Both the position numbers and the translations under genes were made by a program. Below, piece by piece: positions 36,905-49,600 of a stretch of 64,000 nt of DNA. The notes below the pieces were generated by a model. That model did no database searches. It was not told the origin of the DNA and worked only from the letters and a program-made list of their open reading frames with translations. The DNA is taken from positions 9,811,162-9,875,161 of the forward strand of contig NC_089749.1 in the NCBI RefSeq assembly GCF_040412425.1, in the 5' to 3' direction. Each line of letters begins with the position of its first letter. Position 1 is the first letter of the stretch. Origin of the DNA: Macrobrachium rosenbergii. Its lineage: Eukaryota > Arthropoda > Malacostraca > Decapoda > Palaemonidae.

Positions 36905-38280
36905 TGTGTACCTTCAAACTTTTGAAAGTCCTGTTCAGAATCTTGCTGCAACAGAATGGCTGAAACCAAAATACATTTTTTAAACATTATAAAAGATCTG
37001 AGATCAGATTTATTAAAGCCGAGATTATTCCGTTCAAAACAACTTCTCTAAGAGTTTTTAAATGGTTACTTCGCTCTATCTATCTTTGGTGAGTTCGAGT
37101 CTCACCAAGGAAAGGAAAAAGTACTTTATTTATCCACTGAGACACGAGGTTTTCAGTGGAAAGCGTATCGCTAGTGTAAATAGAAATGTTTATCCCTAAA
37201 GTGTAAATAGAAATGTTAATAGGTCAAACTGGGTATCAAAATACACATACTTAAATGGGACCCTGTACCCTCCCATAAATTGCAGAAACCACGCCTTTCC
37301 CCCACCACCTTATCCTAATTCCCCTTACATTTTATCTTCAACTCTTTTCCTCGAGGTTATTGTAGTGGCTGGTCTACCACGTCACGATGATTGTAACCAC
37401 ACGGATTCCCCCACAAACCACATTTGCAGTTCTGCAAAGTGTACGATTTCATGACATGACGTAGTTCACAGATTAACTATTAATGCCTTTAAACCAAACA
37501 CCTCTATATGCACTGAAACACGCCGAGAAAACGCGAAGCGCTAACGGTAATATTACAGGTAACTCACAATAATAATATTCGCTTTTAATTCATCTGAAAC
37601 TAATGTTTCTTCGGCTGAACATCTTCCAACTACGTAAAGTGGGCAAATCTTGTTGTAAGATTGGAATCAACAGAACCTAAAGTTCACTAGGAAAATGATC
37701 TAACCCATAAACACTCGCCTCCAGCCGACGTTTTCAACCGACTCAGCCAGGTGGCACGAGATAACGACATGTCGCTCCTGAAGAGGAAAACTGCGGACTG
37801 AAATCCTTTTTGGTTGTGTATCTTTCAAAGCGGAAAGACGACAGAAACTTCGTGATTGGTCGCTTCAGGAAATGTGGGAGGAGTCAAGTCTGCCAGCCAC
37901 GTTTCTCTGATGAAAATATTGTTTTATGTCATGTGATAAAATTTTGCTTGAGGTTAGTTTCTCCCTTCTGAAAGCAAATGATAGTAAGTTGTCAAAAGTT
38001 GAATGTCGTTCTCATTTTCAATATTCATTTGCATATAATCTAAAGAATGATTAATCGGTTATAACGTATATAATGGTGAGTTCGTGGTTTCTTGAGGTTA
38101 GGGCGAAAATTTCTCTCGGTTAGAATTCACTTTCATTTAGTGTTTATCAATTTCTTCGTGGTCAGTAAATGTATGTATATATGTATGTATGTACAGTATG
38201 TATGTATATATATACAGATACAGGTATTCATCTACAGAGAACTTACAGGGCAAAGATAAAAATTCTGTTTTATAATTTTG

Positions 38281-38306
38281 ATATATATATACAGTATATA
38301 TATATA

Positions 38307-38353
<47 letters not shown>

Positions 38354-38557
38354 TATATATATATATATCATAAAATTTGTAAACTTCTCTAGGTTTTCAA
38401 TGCAGATTTTTTTATCTGTCCTGAGATTCTCTGTTGATAAAATACCCGTATTTTAGCCGAAAATTAAACTCTGAATAAAGTGCAATGTTGATTTAAGAAT
38501 CTTATAAGAATCCTGAAAGTGGATTTACTTTCAGATCGCCACCAACTGCTTCACCAG

Positions 38558-38608
<51 letters not shown>
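38281..38608. repeat. (AT)n and (GA)n microsatellites
   Basis: (AT)n with small interruptions runs through 38281-38370, and uninterrupted (GA)n through 38561-38608. Both lie between the two divergent Star-like genes. Confidence 0.9.
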
Positions 38609-38611
<3 letters not shown>

Positions 38612-38977
38612 ACCATGCCATTGGCCGATGGGCTGATGACGTATCTACTTATGCTTGAAAATTATTGGTACCACAACCACCATATTTTGGTGACGTCCTA
38701 AACTTGGACAGTGCTTTCGTTATAGTTAAATTACACCCATTATAAATTAATACACTAAATTTTGTACATAAGTCACTTGAAACAGAATAATAATTATGCA
38801 CGAAATCGACCTGCAGCAAGCCAAACTTGTAAAATTCGCGGCTACGTTCCTGAACATAACACCGAGAGTTATCCTGAACTGCTGTTTTCCGCAAACGTCA
38901 TTTCTACCGTCGCAAAGGTTCAGTTAATCTTCCCTTGTATAGACACGGTATAGTCTTATTATGTTATAGGATATCGG

Positions 38978-39265
38978 TAACTACAAAGCATTTCGTTAGA
39001 TTAGTGGATATTATCATCCTCGAGAAGGAAAATCTACTTGGGATATCTTTTAATATCATGTGGATGAAATGGTCTTGAAATTACAGTGCAGTGGTGTTAA
39101 GCAAAATACTCTTTCATGAAAATGCTACAGAATATAGGCTACTACAAAGCATTTCGTTTAGATTAGTGGATAATATCACCTCGAGAAGGAAAATCTACTT
39201 AGGAATGGCTATCTTTCAATGACAGGTGGACGAAATGGTCTTGTAATTACAGTGCAGTGGTTTTC
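38978..39265. repeat. Tandem duplication, two copies of about 135 bp
   Basis: actacaaagcatttcgtt, tcgagaaggaaaatctactt and attacagtgcagtggt occur in the same order at 38978-39100 and 39138-39265, with few differences. The pair lies about 325 bases upstream of the predicted start of paralog 2. Confidence 0.85.
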
Positions 39266-39590
39266 AACACTAAGTGAGAAGGGCAGGCATCAACTGCTAA
39301 AATGGAAGAATAGTTATGTAATTTCATGCGTGTTTTAGTCTAATGAAAGACACAGTGAAATATGTCTTATCTAAGAAAATTCCACAGTAACTAAATACAA
39401 CCGACAGTCATAAGTTTCGCTCGGCCAATTCGTCCTGAAAACTGACCATACGATCGACACCAAAACTTACTGGAGAAAGTTATTAGTTTTAAATTCTACG
39501 TGAACATAAAGAAAGACAGTCTATGACTTACCAAGTGCCCCGTCCTCACGTACAAAGGGGAATCACCTCTCACCTTTTAAACCTTTTAAA

Positions 39591-39726
39591 ATGTTTTCAG
39601 TCTTGTGTCACAGATGTCCGAATGCAAGCGGACTGATAGTACTAGCTTTATTATGGCTACATGACTCACAGTGCCATCATCGTTTTAGGAGAAGTCTAAG
39701 GCATCAGGATTCATCCTGTCACAAAG
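39591..39726 (+). CDS. Star-like paralog 2, probable exon 1
   Basis: The ATG at 39591 opens a frame with NASGLIVLALLWLHDSQ and ends SSCHK before donor aaag|gtaaag in phase 1, matching the phase and Cys position of paralog 1 exon 1. The ATG lies in atgttttcag, which could itself be an intron end, so the true start could be further upstream. Confidence 0.55.
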
Positions 39727-40257
39727 GTAAAGGAGGAAATATCTCTGGAGGAATGTTAACTAAAAATCGTAAAAAGAAAAAAGAAACAAAAAATTCAAGT
39801 AAAAACAAATAAACAGTACCCAAAGAGAGAATTATAAAAGTAAAACTATATCAGTTAAAAAAAAAAAAAAGGCTCTGTACTCACACCGAATACTGTAGTG
39901 TGCCTCAACTGTGTTTGTAGGGAGCGAAGCCGCAGAAGACAGGAACCCTGTCCTTTCGGACGCTAATGTTTGATTCTGCCTAGTGGTTTGTAACTGAAAA
40001 TGAAAACCAGTATGTTGCAACTTCAGCATTGGTGGGACACCTGTCTGAAATTTAAAAATTAACTCATAAAATGTCTCTTATTGATTAAGTCAGCTTCCAG
40101 ACTGACAGTTACATTACTAATGCAATTCAAGAATACCAAGTGAACGTATTTTTTAGTACTAGTGTTCAATTAAGATTAATTCTTTCATTTCTGTAATAAA
40201 TGACAGTCATACTTAGAGTACATTTTCAATTCATATTGAATTTATTTGTATGTTATC

Positions 40258-40337
<80 letters not shown>

Positions 40338-42422
40338 TATATATATGTATATATATAATTTATAATATATTATTTATTACTTTTCAAAATAATAAATAAT
40401 GGATTAAAATTCCCTCCCAGAATGCATAAGCACTCACCTCTCCGGAGCCCCGACCTGGAATGACTCCGACCTCATCGAGGCCATACGGAACAACTTCCTC
40501 TTGCCTCCCCCGAGGAATCCCGAAACATCTCCCGTCGACGTCAGCGCCTTCGCCTGGAGGGAACTGGCTGACTGGACCAGAATGCAGAAGATGCTTCTTG
40601 AGCTCTGGAAAGACAGAGTGAGTCTACATAAGTAAACACAAAAATATACAAAGTCCTTCTTACTTATTTGTAATGTTGTTTGTGATGTCTTTTTCTTTTG
40701 TAATATTTTTCGTCATTCTGGTAATTCTCCTGTTGCCTTTTATCAAAGTTGCTTTCGGCTATGCCTGTCCGCGAGCGTTCAGTTCTTGTAGCTGGTTGTG
40801 TGTCGTATTGCTTCTCTTTTGTTTATCGCATTCAAAGAATAGACCCACCCTTTGCTACCTCCCATTCTTTTGTTCGTTTCCTGTTAGATTAATGTCTTCG
40901 AGTTTCAGTTCAGAATTTTCGTGGCCTTTGGTTTTCCGAAACTGTCTTTCTGATCAGGTTTAGCTTATTAAATCAGTATTTATAATGATGGCATCTACGT
41001 CCTATGTTGTTGTATACGTGGGTCTGTGATATTCTCTATATTAAATCTCGTTATCTCGATGTCTGCCCTCTCACCTCAAGGCTTTTTAAAATAGGCTAAT
41101 CATGAATGTTCCGTTTCCTCCCTAGGAGGGATTACCTGGTCACGTCCAGCAACTGCACTTAGCACATGCTTCTTTCTGTTAAGGTGCCGTAAAATAAATT
41201 AAGAAACAATTACGGAGAAAACAGGAAAATGATCAAAGTTACTGCTTGAATTAAACACGAAGCAAAATAGTCAATAGTATCTATACGATAGTTACCCATT
41301 CAATTTGATGGATCGTTTTCTTAAGAGGGAAAAGCGCCATTTTCTTTGTCACGACATAAAATAACTGTGAATTCTCTCGTGTCATTGCGATTTATATATT
41401 AGAAACGATAAAAACATAATCTGTAGTGGATTTCTCACTGAAACAAGTAATGATATATTAAATGTTTGGTTTTTTCACATTTATTTGTTAAAGGAAAGGC
41501 TGGGTAATTTCGAATGTCGCAAAATGACTAGTGATAAATAATCTCACACCGGAAACCAGCACAAAATGAATAACGGGAGCTATTGGTAAATGGCTGTACG
41601 CGTGCCTTCGTCACCAGTTACAAAATTTACTGGGTGTTTAATCAACTGTCTGTAGAGTCTCTGCATGTCATGGTGCATCATGCATTCTGCTTTGTTAAAT
41701 TTCCATATCAAGGGAAAAAAAAATGAAAGAACTTGTCAATGGAACCAAAAATTTTTGACCCAATTGTCAGTCTTCGGGTTGGGTAAACACAAAAATTAAT
41801 AGTTTACCTTAACTATAACGATCAAAATTATATCATACACAAGATAAGCAGTGGGAAAAATATACGGCTCATGCATAGAGCAAGAAATGTGAATGTCATA
41901 TAACTGTGATACCTTGACACTGCGTACTAAACATTTCTCCTAAACAGTCTGCTACGTAGCCAGAAATAAATTATTCTTAAGCTGCTGAATGTTGTTTCCC
42001 CACAATAATTTTGAGGAGAATGAGGTTATCTGAAAATTATAAACAAATCAGCCATCATATTTACGCTATGCTGAGTTAGGTTCAGTGACGTCAGCGAAGT
42101 ACTATATATACGAAAGCGCTGGTCGCATACCTTACTCCTTGGCATACGAAACGTAAACAATGCATTATTGGTTCCTGCCATCTACCGGTGAAAAAAAATA
42201 TTATATCCTCACGGTGATGGCATCATGTTTCAATACGCAGGAATCTAGAATTTTATCATTTTAATTTGCGTTTGTTTCTTATTCGTAAAAATGAACGAGA
42301 TTCGTAGAGGAATTGTGCAATAAGCAAGGTACGTAAGAAACAATGAAGAATACTTTTACCTTCGTTTTCTTTATAAGATTTTATCATTTACTTGTTCTGT
42401 GTTATGAACTTGACACTCATAC

Positions 42423-42493
<71 letters not shown>

Positions 42494-44445
42494 GGTAGTG
42501 GGTAAACCACACTGTGCCCGCAAAATCAACCATAAATTTATATTTAGCTACCACGCATACTGTAGGCCGGGCATCTGGTTACGGTGTCTCTCTCTCTCTC
42601 TCTCTCACTGATATCAATTTAATTATTTCACGTTGCATTATTATGAGAGTAAGGAGACTGCTCTAGTTGTTATTATTGTGAGAGTAAGGAGACTGCTCTA
42701 TTTGTTATTAAAATTGAATTTAAATCTATAAACTTTAAATTTTAAGCCATTCTGAAAACAGAAGCATCAGTATTCCCTAACGAAAGGGAATACTGATAAA
42801 TGATGGAAAACAGAGATAATAACCAATAGAACAGAAGAGTGCAAATGCCATTTGCTTACAATTTCCATGCTCCAACTGAGAAAAAAATTATATCAGAAGT
42901 CATACTGATTTATGAGGTGTCACATGCATAGAGACGAAGGTTTTTCACGTTGGATCTTCAGGTTAGGAGGGACAGAATAAAGCCAGTTGTCCTTTAAAAC
43001 GGAGATGAAGAGAGAAACTGAAGTACAGTAACCCACTGAGGTCTTTCTTCTCGTGAAATTTGTAATTAAGTATTTCTCAATTTACATTACTATTATTATT
43101 ATTCAGTAGATCACACATTCATCAATGGCAAGCCCACGAGGGCCAGTGACTGAAAACATTTCAAAAGAATATTATGGTACTCATTAGGAGGAAGAAGTAG
43201 GAGGAAGTAGAGGTAAATACATGAAAGAAGAGATACCACTTATTAAAAAGAAAAAAAAATAATAAATAAATAAAAATGTATAAAAATGCAAAGAATAGTA
43301 TTAGGGTAGTAATGCATTTCACTTTCGCCTGAACTTCCGAAGTTCCAATTGCACTAATCCTCTGAAGGGAGGTTGTTCCGCAGTCCAACGGTGCAAGGAA
43401 TAAAGGACCTATGGCACTGAGAAGTTCGACAGCGAGGCAGAACATTTATTGCATATTGGTGCAGCTGCTCACCGAATCTAGATATTCCAGATGTTTGGAA
43501 TGGATTGATAAGTGAGGCTGCAGTAAGTGGGCTTATTATTACGAACAAAATTAATAAACGTCTCCAAAGCTAACGTTGCCTCATACTTCCAAAAATCTTA
43601 CTTTACAGCATTTGAATGAACAACAGAAAGTTAGGAATCTTTCGTAAACATTCAGTATCTATCAAAGTGACCTTGTAAAGTACCACATGCTTCTGCTGTT
43701 TTGTTCAAATACTTATCAGATCGATGGAGTGTTGATCCCTTGTCCGGATGTTCGATGCACAATGGGACATTTATTATATATAAAATTACTGGTCCTTTGT
43801 TCCTCACACCGTCGGACTGTGGAACAGTCTCCCTGAGGATGCGGTGCAATTGAAGCCCGAAAAGTTCAAGCGAAGATGCGATGCATTACTACCCTAAAAC
43901 AACTCGCCTTGTATTTTAATAATTTACCTACAGCTTTATCTATTCATTTATTAATTTGTTCCTTTATTATTTATTTTCTAACAACTGATCCCTTCTTCCT
44001 GTATTTCCTATTACCTTCTGTTACTTTCCAACGAACACCAGAATATTCTTTGGAAGCTTGAATTCCAAGTCAATGACCCCTGTGGTGGGCTTGTTCCATA
44101 TGAATAGGGCTCGTCTGAATAATGATAAACTGAAATGGTCTCCTTTTCCGAAAGATGGTAAACAGGGAGAAGATTTCTCGCTATATCTTAATAAGGAAAC
44201 TCCACCACCGTGTTTAGAGCCTGCTTCGTCTTCCGCATAACATCCCCATTGGACTGGCAGCCTGTTCAGGTGCCTCAGTCATATTACTCAGCACAAGAGG
44301 GCACTCGCTCCTCTGCTGCCAAACTGCGGCGCAGTCTTCCTTGAAGTGTAACGGTTCTCCCTGCTTGTGGAATCCAAGCAAAGGTGAAATTCTTTTGTAA
44401 AAGCACTGCCTCTGTCCCTTCATTTATTGTAAGTTTATGGATTTA

Positions 44446-44484
<39 letters not shown>

Positions 44485-45336
44485 GTATTATTATTATTAC
44501 TATTCAGTAGATGCAACCTATTCATATGGAATAAGCACCCGGGGGCCATTGACTTGAAATTCAAGCTTCCAAAGAATATGGTGTTCATTAGGAAGAAGTA
44601 ACAGGAAGTAAAGCGAAATGAAAGAAAGAGCAGATACCACTTATTAAAAAAGATAAAAATATATTAATAAATAGGTAAAAATGTATCAAAATGCCAGAAG
44701 AATAGTATTAGGGTAGTAATGCATTGCACCTTCGCTTGAACTTCTGAAGTTCCAACTGCACGACATCCCCAGGGAGACTTCCACAGTCCAGCGGTGTGAG
44801 GAATAAAGGACCTCTGGGTCTCTGGAGAAGTTGGACAGCGAGGCAAAACATTTATTGCATACTGGTGTTGCTGTCCAGCGAATGTGGTTGCTCTCGGCAG
44901 ATAATTTTTATTCGTCCGTATTTTCGTAGACGTTACTGGGGTTTAGCTTTTCGTTCTACTTATGTAGATGATTTATTGGTATAAAGGTATTTTATGGTTT
45001 ATTCCATGCACACACATATTGCAGAAGCACCAATATGCAGTAAATGCCTCGCTGTCGAACTTCTCATTTCCAGGGTCCTTTATTCCTCATACCACGCTGG
45101 ACTGAAGAACTTCCCAGATGATGTCGATGCAGTTGTTGAACTTCAAGTTCAAGCGAAATGCAATACACCACTGCCCTAATACTATTCTTCTTGCATTTGA
45201 GACATTTTATCTGTTTATCTATTGTTCTTTTTTTCTCTTTTTAATTTCAGGGATCAATTTTTCTGGCCCCTTTGGTTCCCTTGTTTCTTCCTAATGAATA
45301 ACTATTCTTTGGAATAATAATAATATTTGATGAGCC

Positions 45337-45377
<41 letters not shown>

Positions 45378-46294
45378 TTACTACACTATATTTCATTATT
45401 ACTAATATGGGAGGCCGATGGAACAGGCGAACTAACATCCTTGTCTAGCCTAGGGACACAGAGGAAAAATGAAAAAAAAGAGTAAAGAAACAAAACTTGA
45501 AGAAGGAATTTTGAGCGAATTGGAAATACTTGAAGAAAACTTCTAGAAAATTAAGTCTGACTCTGTCCTTCAAAGATGCTTTTCTGGATGTAAAATTTAA
45601 AAGCACATTGCATTAATCTTAGAGATAATTCTAAGCAAAAGAGACATACTTTACGCATTTCTAGCAAACTTCAAGGGAATTTCGCGCAAATCGGAAATAC
45701 TTTACGCATTTCCAGGAGTTTAATTTCATACTCTGTCTTTCAGTGATTATTTTACGGACTTAGAACTTAAAAGCACACTGCATTAATCTTCAAATAATTC
45801 AAAGCAAAATTAAAATACTTTCCGCATCTGTAGCAAACTTCAAAGATTTTTGCGCGAAACAGAACTACCTTACACATTTCTAGCAAACTTCGAAGAACTC
45901 TGCGCAAACTGGAAACAATTGACAAAATTTCTAGCAAACTTCAAAGAATTTTGCGCAAACTGGAAATACTTTATACGCATTTCTATGAAGTTAATTTCTA
46001 CTCAGCTCTTCAGTGATTATTATTATTATTATTATTAATCAGCCACCAGGGACCTTCGTGGAAGTCGGCGCCGTGGACGGCGAGTTCATGAGGCAGACGC
46101 TGCTGCTCGAACGCAACCTCAGTGGACCGGTTTGCTGACGGAACCCGACCCCCGGTCCTTCGCGCGCCTTCGGGAGAGCCGAAGGAACGCGATCGTCACT
46201 ACGATTCGCCGTTCTCGGAAGCGCGAACGAAGTGACGGGGTGCGCATGCGTTATTGATTTGTGTATGTATATATATATATATATTAGTTATATA

Positions 46295-46388
<94 letters not shown>

Positions 46389-46469
46389 TTAATGAAGTTC
46401 ATATTCTTATGTCTTATATAATAATAGTTTTACTTTATATTCTTATTTTTCTTCTTCTTCTTCTTCTTC

Positions 46470-46510
<41 letters not shown>

Positions 46511-46589
46511 TTAATTAATAATAATACCATTATTACTTATTATTATTATTATCATTATTAGAAGGGTTAATGGTCTGTTAAACTGGACT

Positions 46590-46627
<38 letters not shown>

Positions 46628-49600
46628 ATCAATGTTTTCAATACTGAAACATTCTGGCTCATCTACCAGGACCTACCCCCAAAACTGCAACCCATTATGC
46701 TGGCCAGAAGTCGACTAGCTGACGAAGTCGTGATACAGGTAATTTGTCACCTGACAAAAAAAGAGAAAAAAAAAAAGTCAATTTAAATATTTCTGGAATC
46801 AATTAAATTAACAATTTAATTTCCTAAAAATGTGCTGAGAAATTTCACAGTAATTTTAATCTATTACACGGCACAATTTTTGTAATTTATTTCGATAAAA
46901 ATGTGCTTAGAAATTTTATAAGTAATTTCAATCTATCGTATGGCACAACTTTCATAATTTATTCTAATGCAACCGCACTCACATAATTTCATGACAATCC
47001 ATCTTATCGTAATTTATTCTAATATAAAAGTGCTTAGAAAATTTACAAGTAATTTTAATTTATTGTATGGCACAACTTTCATAATTTATTCTTATACAAC
47101 CGTGTTCATAAATTTCACAATCACTTTAATACATTGTATGACACAACTTTCATAATTTACTCTAATAAACAAAGTAATTAGAAAATTTACGTGTAATTTT
47201 AATTTGTTGTATGGCACAATTTTTATAATTTTTTTTTCTAAAAATTTTTTTTCTTGAACGAATCTTCTTCTCGAATTCCATCATTTGTCTCGCGCTGTGA
47301 AGCCGTGAGCTCTTGATTTTAGGGGAAAGAAATAAACAAGTTAAAAATGCGCCGAGGTTTCTCCGGCGCAATCGAGTTTTCTGTAAGGCGTATAATCAAG
47401 GCCACCGAAAACAGATCCATCTTTAGGTGGTCTCGGTATAATGCTGTATGATCCGCGGCCCATGAAACTCTCAGCCGGCCGTGGTGGCCTGTGCTGTTGC
47501 GTTGCCAGAAGCACGATTATGGCTAAATTTAACCTTAAATAGAATAAAAACTACTGCGGCTAGAGGGCTGCAATTTGGTATGTTTGATGATTGGAGGGTG
47601 GATGATCAACATACCAATTTGCAGCCCTCTAGCCTCAGTAGTTTTTAAGACCAAGGGGCGGACCGAAAAAAGTGCGGACGGACAGACAAAGCCGGCACAA
47701 CAGTTTTCTTTTCAGAAAACTAAAAACAAAGAATGCTCAGGGATGCTTAGTCTCTAACAAATGACGGCGGAGAATGCGTCCAGCAATAAGAGGAGTTGGG
47801 GAAATGTATGACAGTACTGTTGCGCTAATAATTTTGAAAATTAAAGAATGAACTTCCAAAATTAATTTTCAGTTGCTTTTCTTCCCAGAGCTTAAAAAAC
47901 AGTGAATTAATTTTAATGTTTTGACTCAGTTTCCCAAGTATTAATCTTGTGTTGACTATTGCAGGCCTATTTGCTGAACTGTAGTTTCATTGTTGAACTA
48001 TTGTAGCCCTGATGATGGTTGTGAGTTATTGGTTGAAACAGCTGGCGACACTGATAATAAACTTAAGGACACAGCAATTAAATAAAGACAGCAGGTTTCC
48101 ACAGCTTAATAAGCAAGAAAGGAAGAAATATGAATAATAAAATACGGAAAAAATTAACTGAAATAGAACATGTAACTTTCCACAAATTAAAAGATTTCAC
48201 AAACAATAAAAAAAAGTAATAAGAACACTGAAAAAAAAACAATAAACAAACTGAAATAATGGCGCCTTGGACCGCCGCCGTCGGCAAACGTGGCGTATGT
48301 AATAGGATCCGACGAATCACAAATTGGAGAAAATGAACCAATTAGAGCAAAAGTGATCGATGTTGCCAGAGAGAGAAAGAAGAAGAAGAAGAAGAAGAAG
48401 AAGAAGAAGAAGAAGAAGAAGAAAGGATTGCAATGGGGGTTTTTGTAGTTTGTCACCGATTATGAAAGGTTTTCTTGCGTTTGGGGTTTTAAGATTTTTT
48501 GTCGCGCGCGCGCGCACACACAAACATATTTAATATGTATATATACACACATATATGTATATATATACATATATATATTATATATATATATTGAAGCAAA
48601 AAATTAAATGCTGCAAAACTAAGAGATACAAAGTATGAAAAATTCTATGGAAATGATGGATCAGAAGGTGCTGAGATGGTTTGGTCATGTGGAAAGAAAG
48701 GAGGAGGATAGGTTAATGAAAAGCATACAATTCGGAAATGATCAAGAGGAGAAGGCGAGGGAATGCCAAAAACTCTTTGGATAGATGGCACACTAGAAAA
48801 GTAGGGTTGTAACATTCAGAGAGCTTGGAGAAGCATTGTTTGTCATTGGGTTTGACAAACTGCTATGTGGGCACAAGAAGCTACTAATATTGTGGTAGTT
48901 TTGTCAGCCAAGGATTGACACAAAACTCAGCCACTGAAAGACTGAATGTAGCAGCAACCAGTTGTTTATGCTAGTTTTAGCAACCAGGGATTGACCCACA
49001 ACTCCAGCCATTAAAAGACTGAATGTAGCAGTAACCAGATGTTTGTTTTATGTTAGTTTTGTCAACCAGGGATTGACCCACAACTCAGCCATTGAAACAT
49101 AAATTAGGCAGTAACATGTGCATCATTTTTCCTCAGGAGCCATCCCGTATCTTTGACGAATTTACTGTTCGCAGGAGATAAATCACGGAAGTAAAGTCTA
49201 CGTGAAATGCGCGCCGCTTTCGACACTTCTCCTGGCGGCCAAGATGACCCGAGTTGACCTCCTGACCATCGCCACCGGGACCTCGGATGACAGGGGAAAG
49301 ATCACAGATGTCATAGGGAACCACAGGGGCTTCGATGTGAAGGTCTGGGGGAGTTGGTGTTGGAGTGTTTTTAAATCATTTAGGATTATTATTTGGTAGG
49401 GCCCTCTCTTTTGGGAAAGTTTCATTAGACATTATATGCCCCGTAAGGGGGTAGCGCCGTCAGTGCACCTCACGGGGTGCACTGTAGGCATTAGTAAAGG
49501 TTCTTTGCAGAGTCCCTTCGGCCCCCTAGCTGCAACCCCCTCATTCCTTTTTACTGTGCTCCATTCATTATCTTTCCATCTTGTTATCAACCTTCTCCTA

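Larger units (their letters stand above)
36905..39590. promoter_or_regulatory. Divergent intergenic region between the two Star-like genes
   Basis: About 2.7 kb separates the two start codons, with transcription away from each other. GC-richer sequence at about 37700-37870 on the upstream side of paralog 1 is a candidate first exon or promoter, but I cannot place a TSS. The region also contains (AT)n at 38281-38370, (GA)n at 38561-38608 and a 130-bp tandem duplication at 38978-39265. Confidence 0.4.
40618..46042 (+). other. Intron 2 of Star-like paralog 2, a repeat nest
   Basis: A 5.4-kb intron with (GA)n at 42425-42493, a short tandem duplication at 42630-42705, at least four LINE 3'-end copies in both orientations (43087-45380) and a tandem array at 45490-46010. 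No nested gene is supported; the 96-residue frame at 40673 has no recognisable motif. Confidence 0.7.

Noticed and set aside
42766..42797. Small hairpin agtattccctaacgaaagggaatact resembling a terminator
   Set aside because: Terminators of this kind do not apply in a nuclear eukaryotic genome, and a 10-bp stem is expected by chance in this much sequence.
46043..46239. Reading the exon 3 frameshift of paralog 2 as a programmed frameshift
   Set aside because: No slippery heptamer or obvious stimulatory structure lies at the shift point, and the missing base is better explained by mutation or assembly error.
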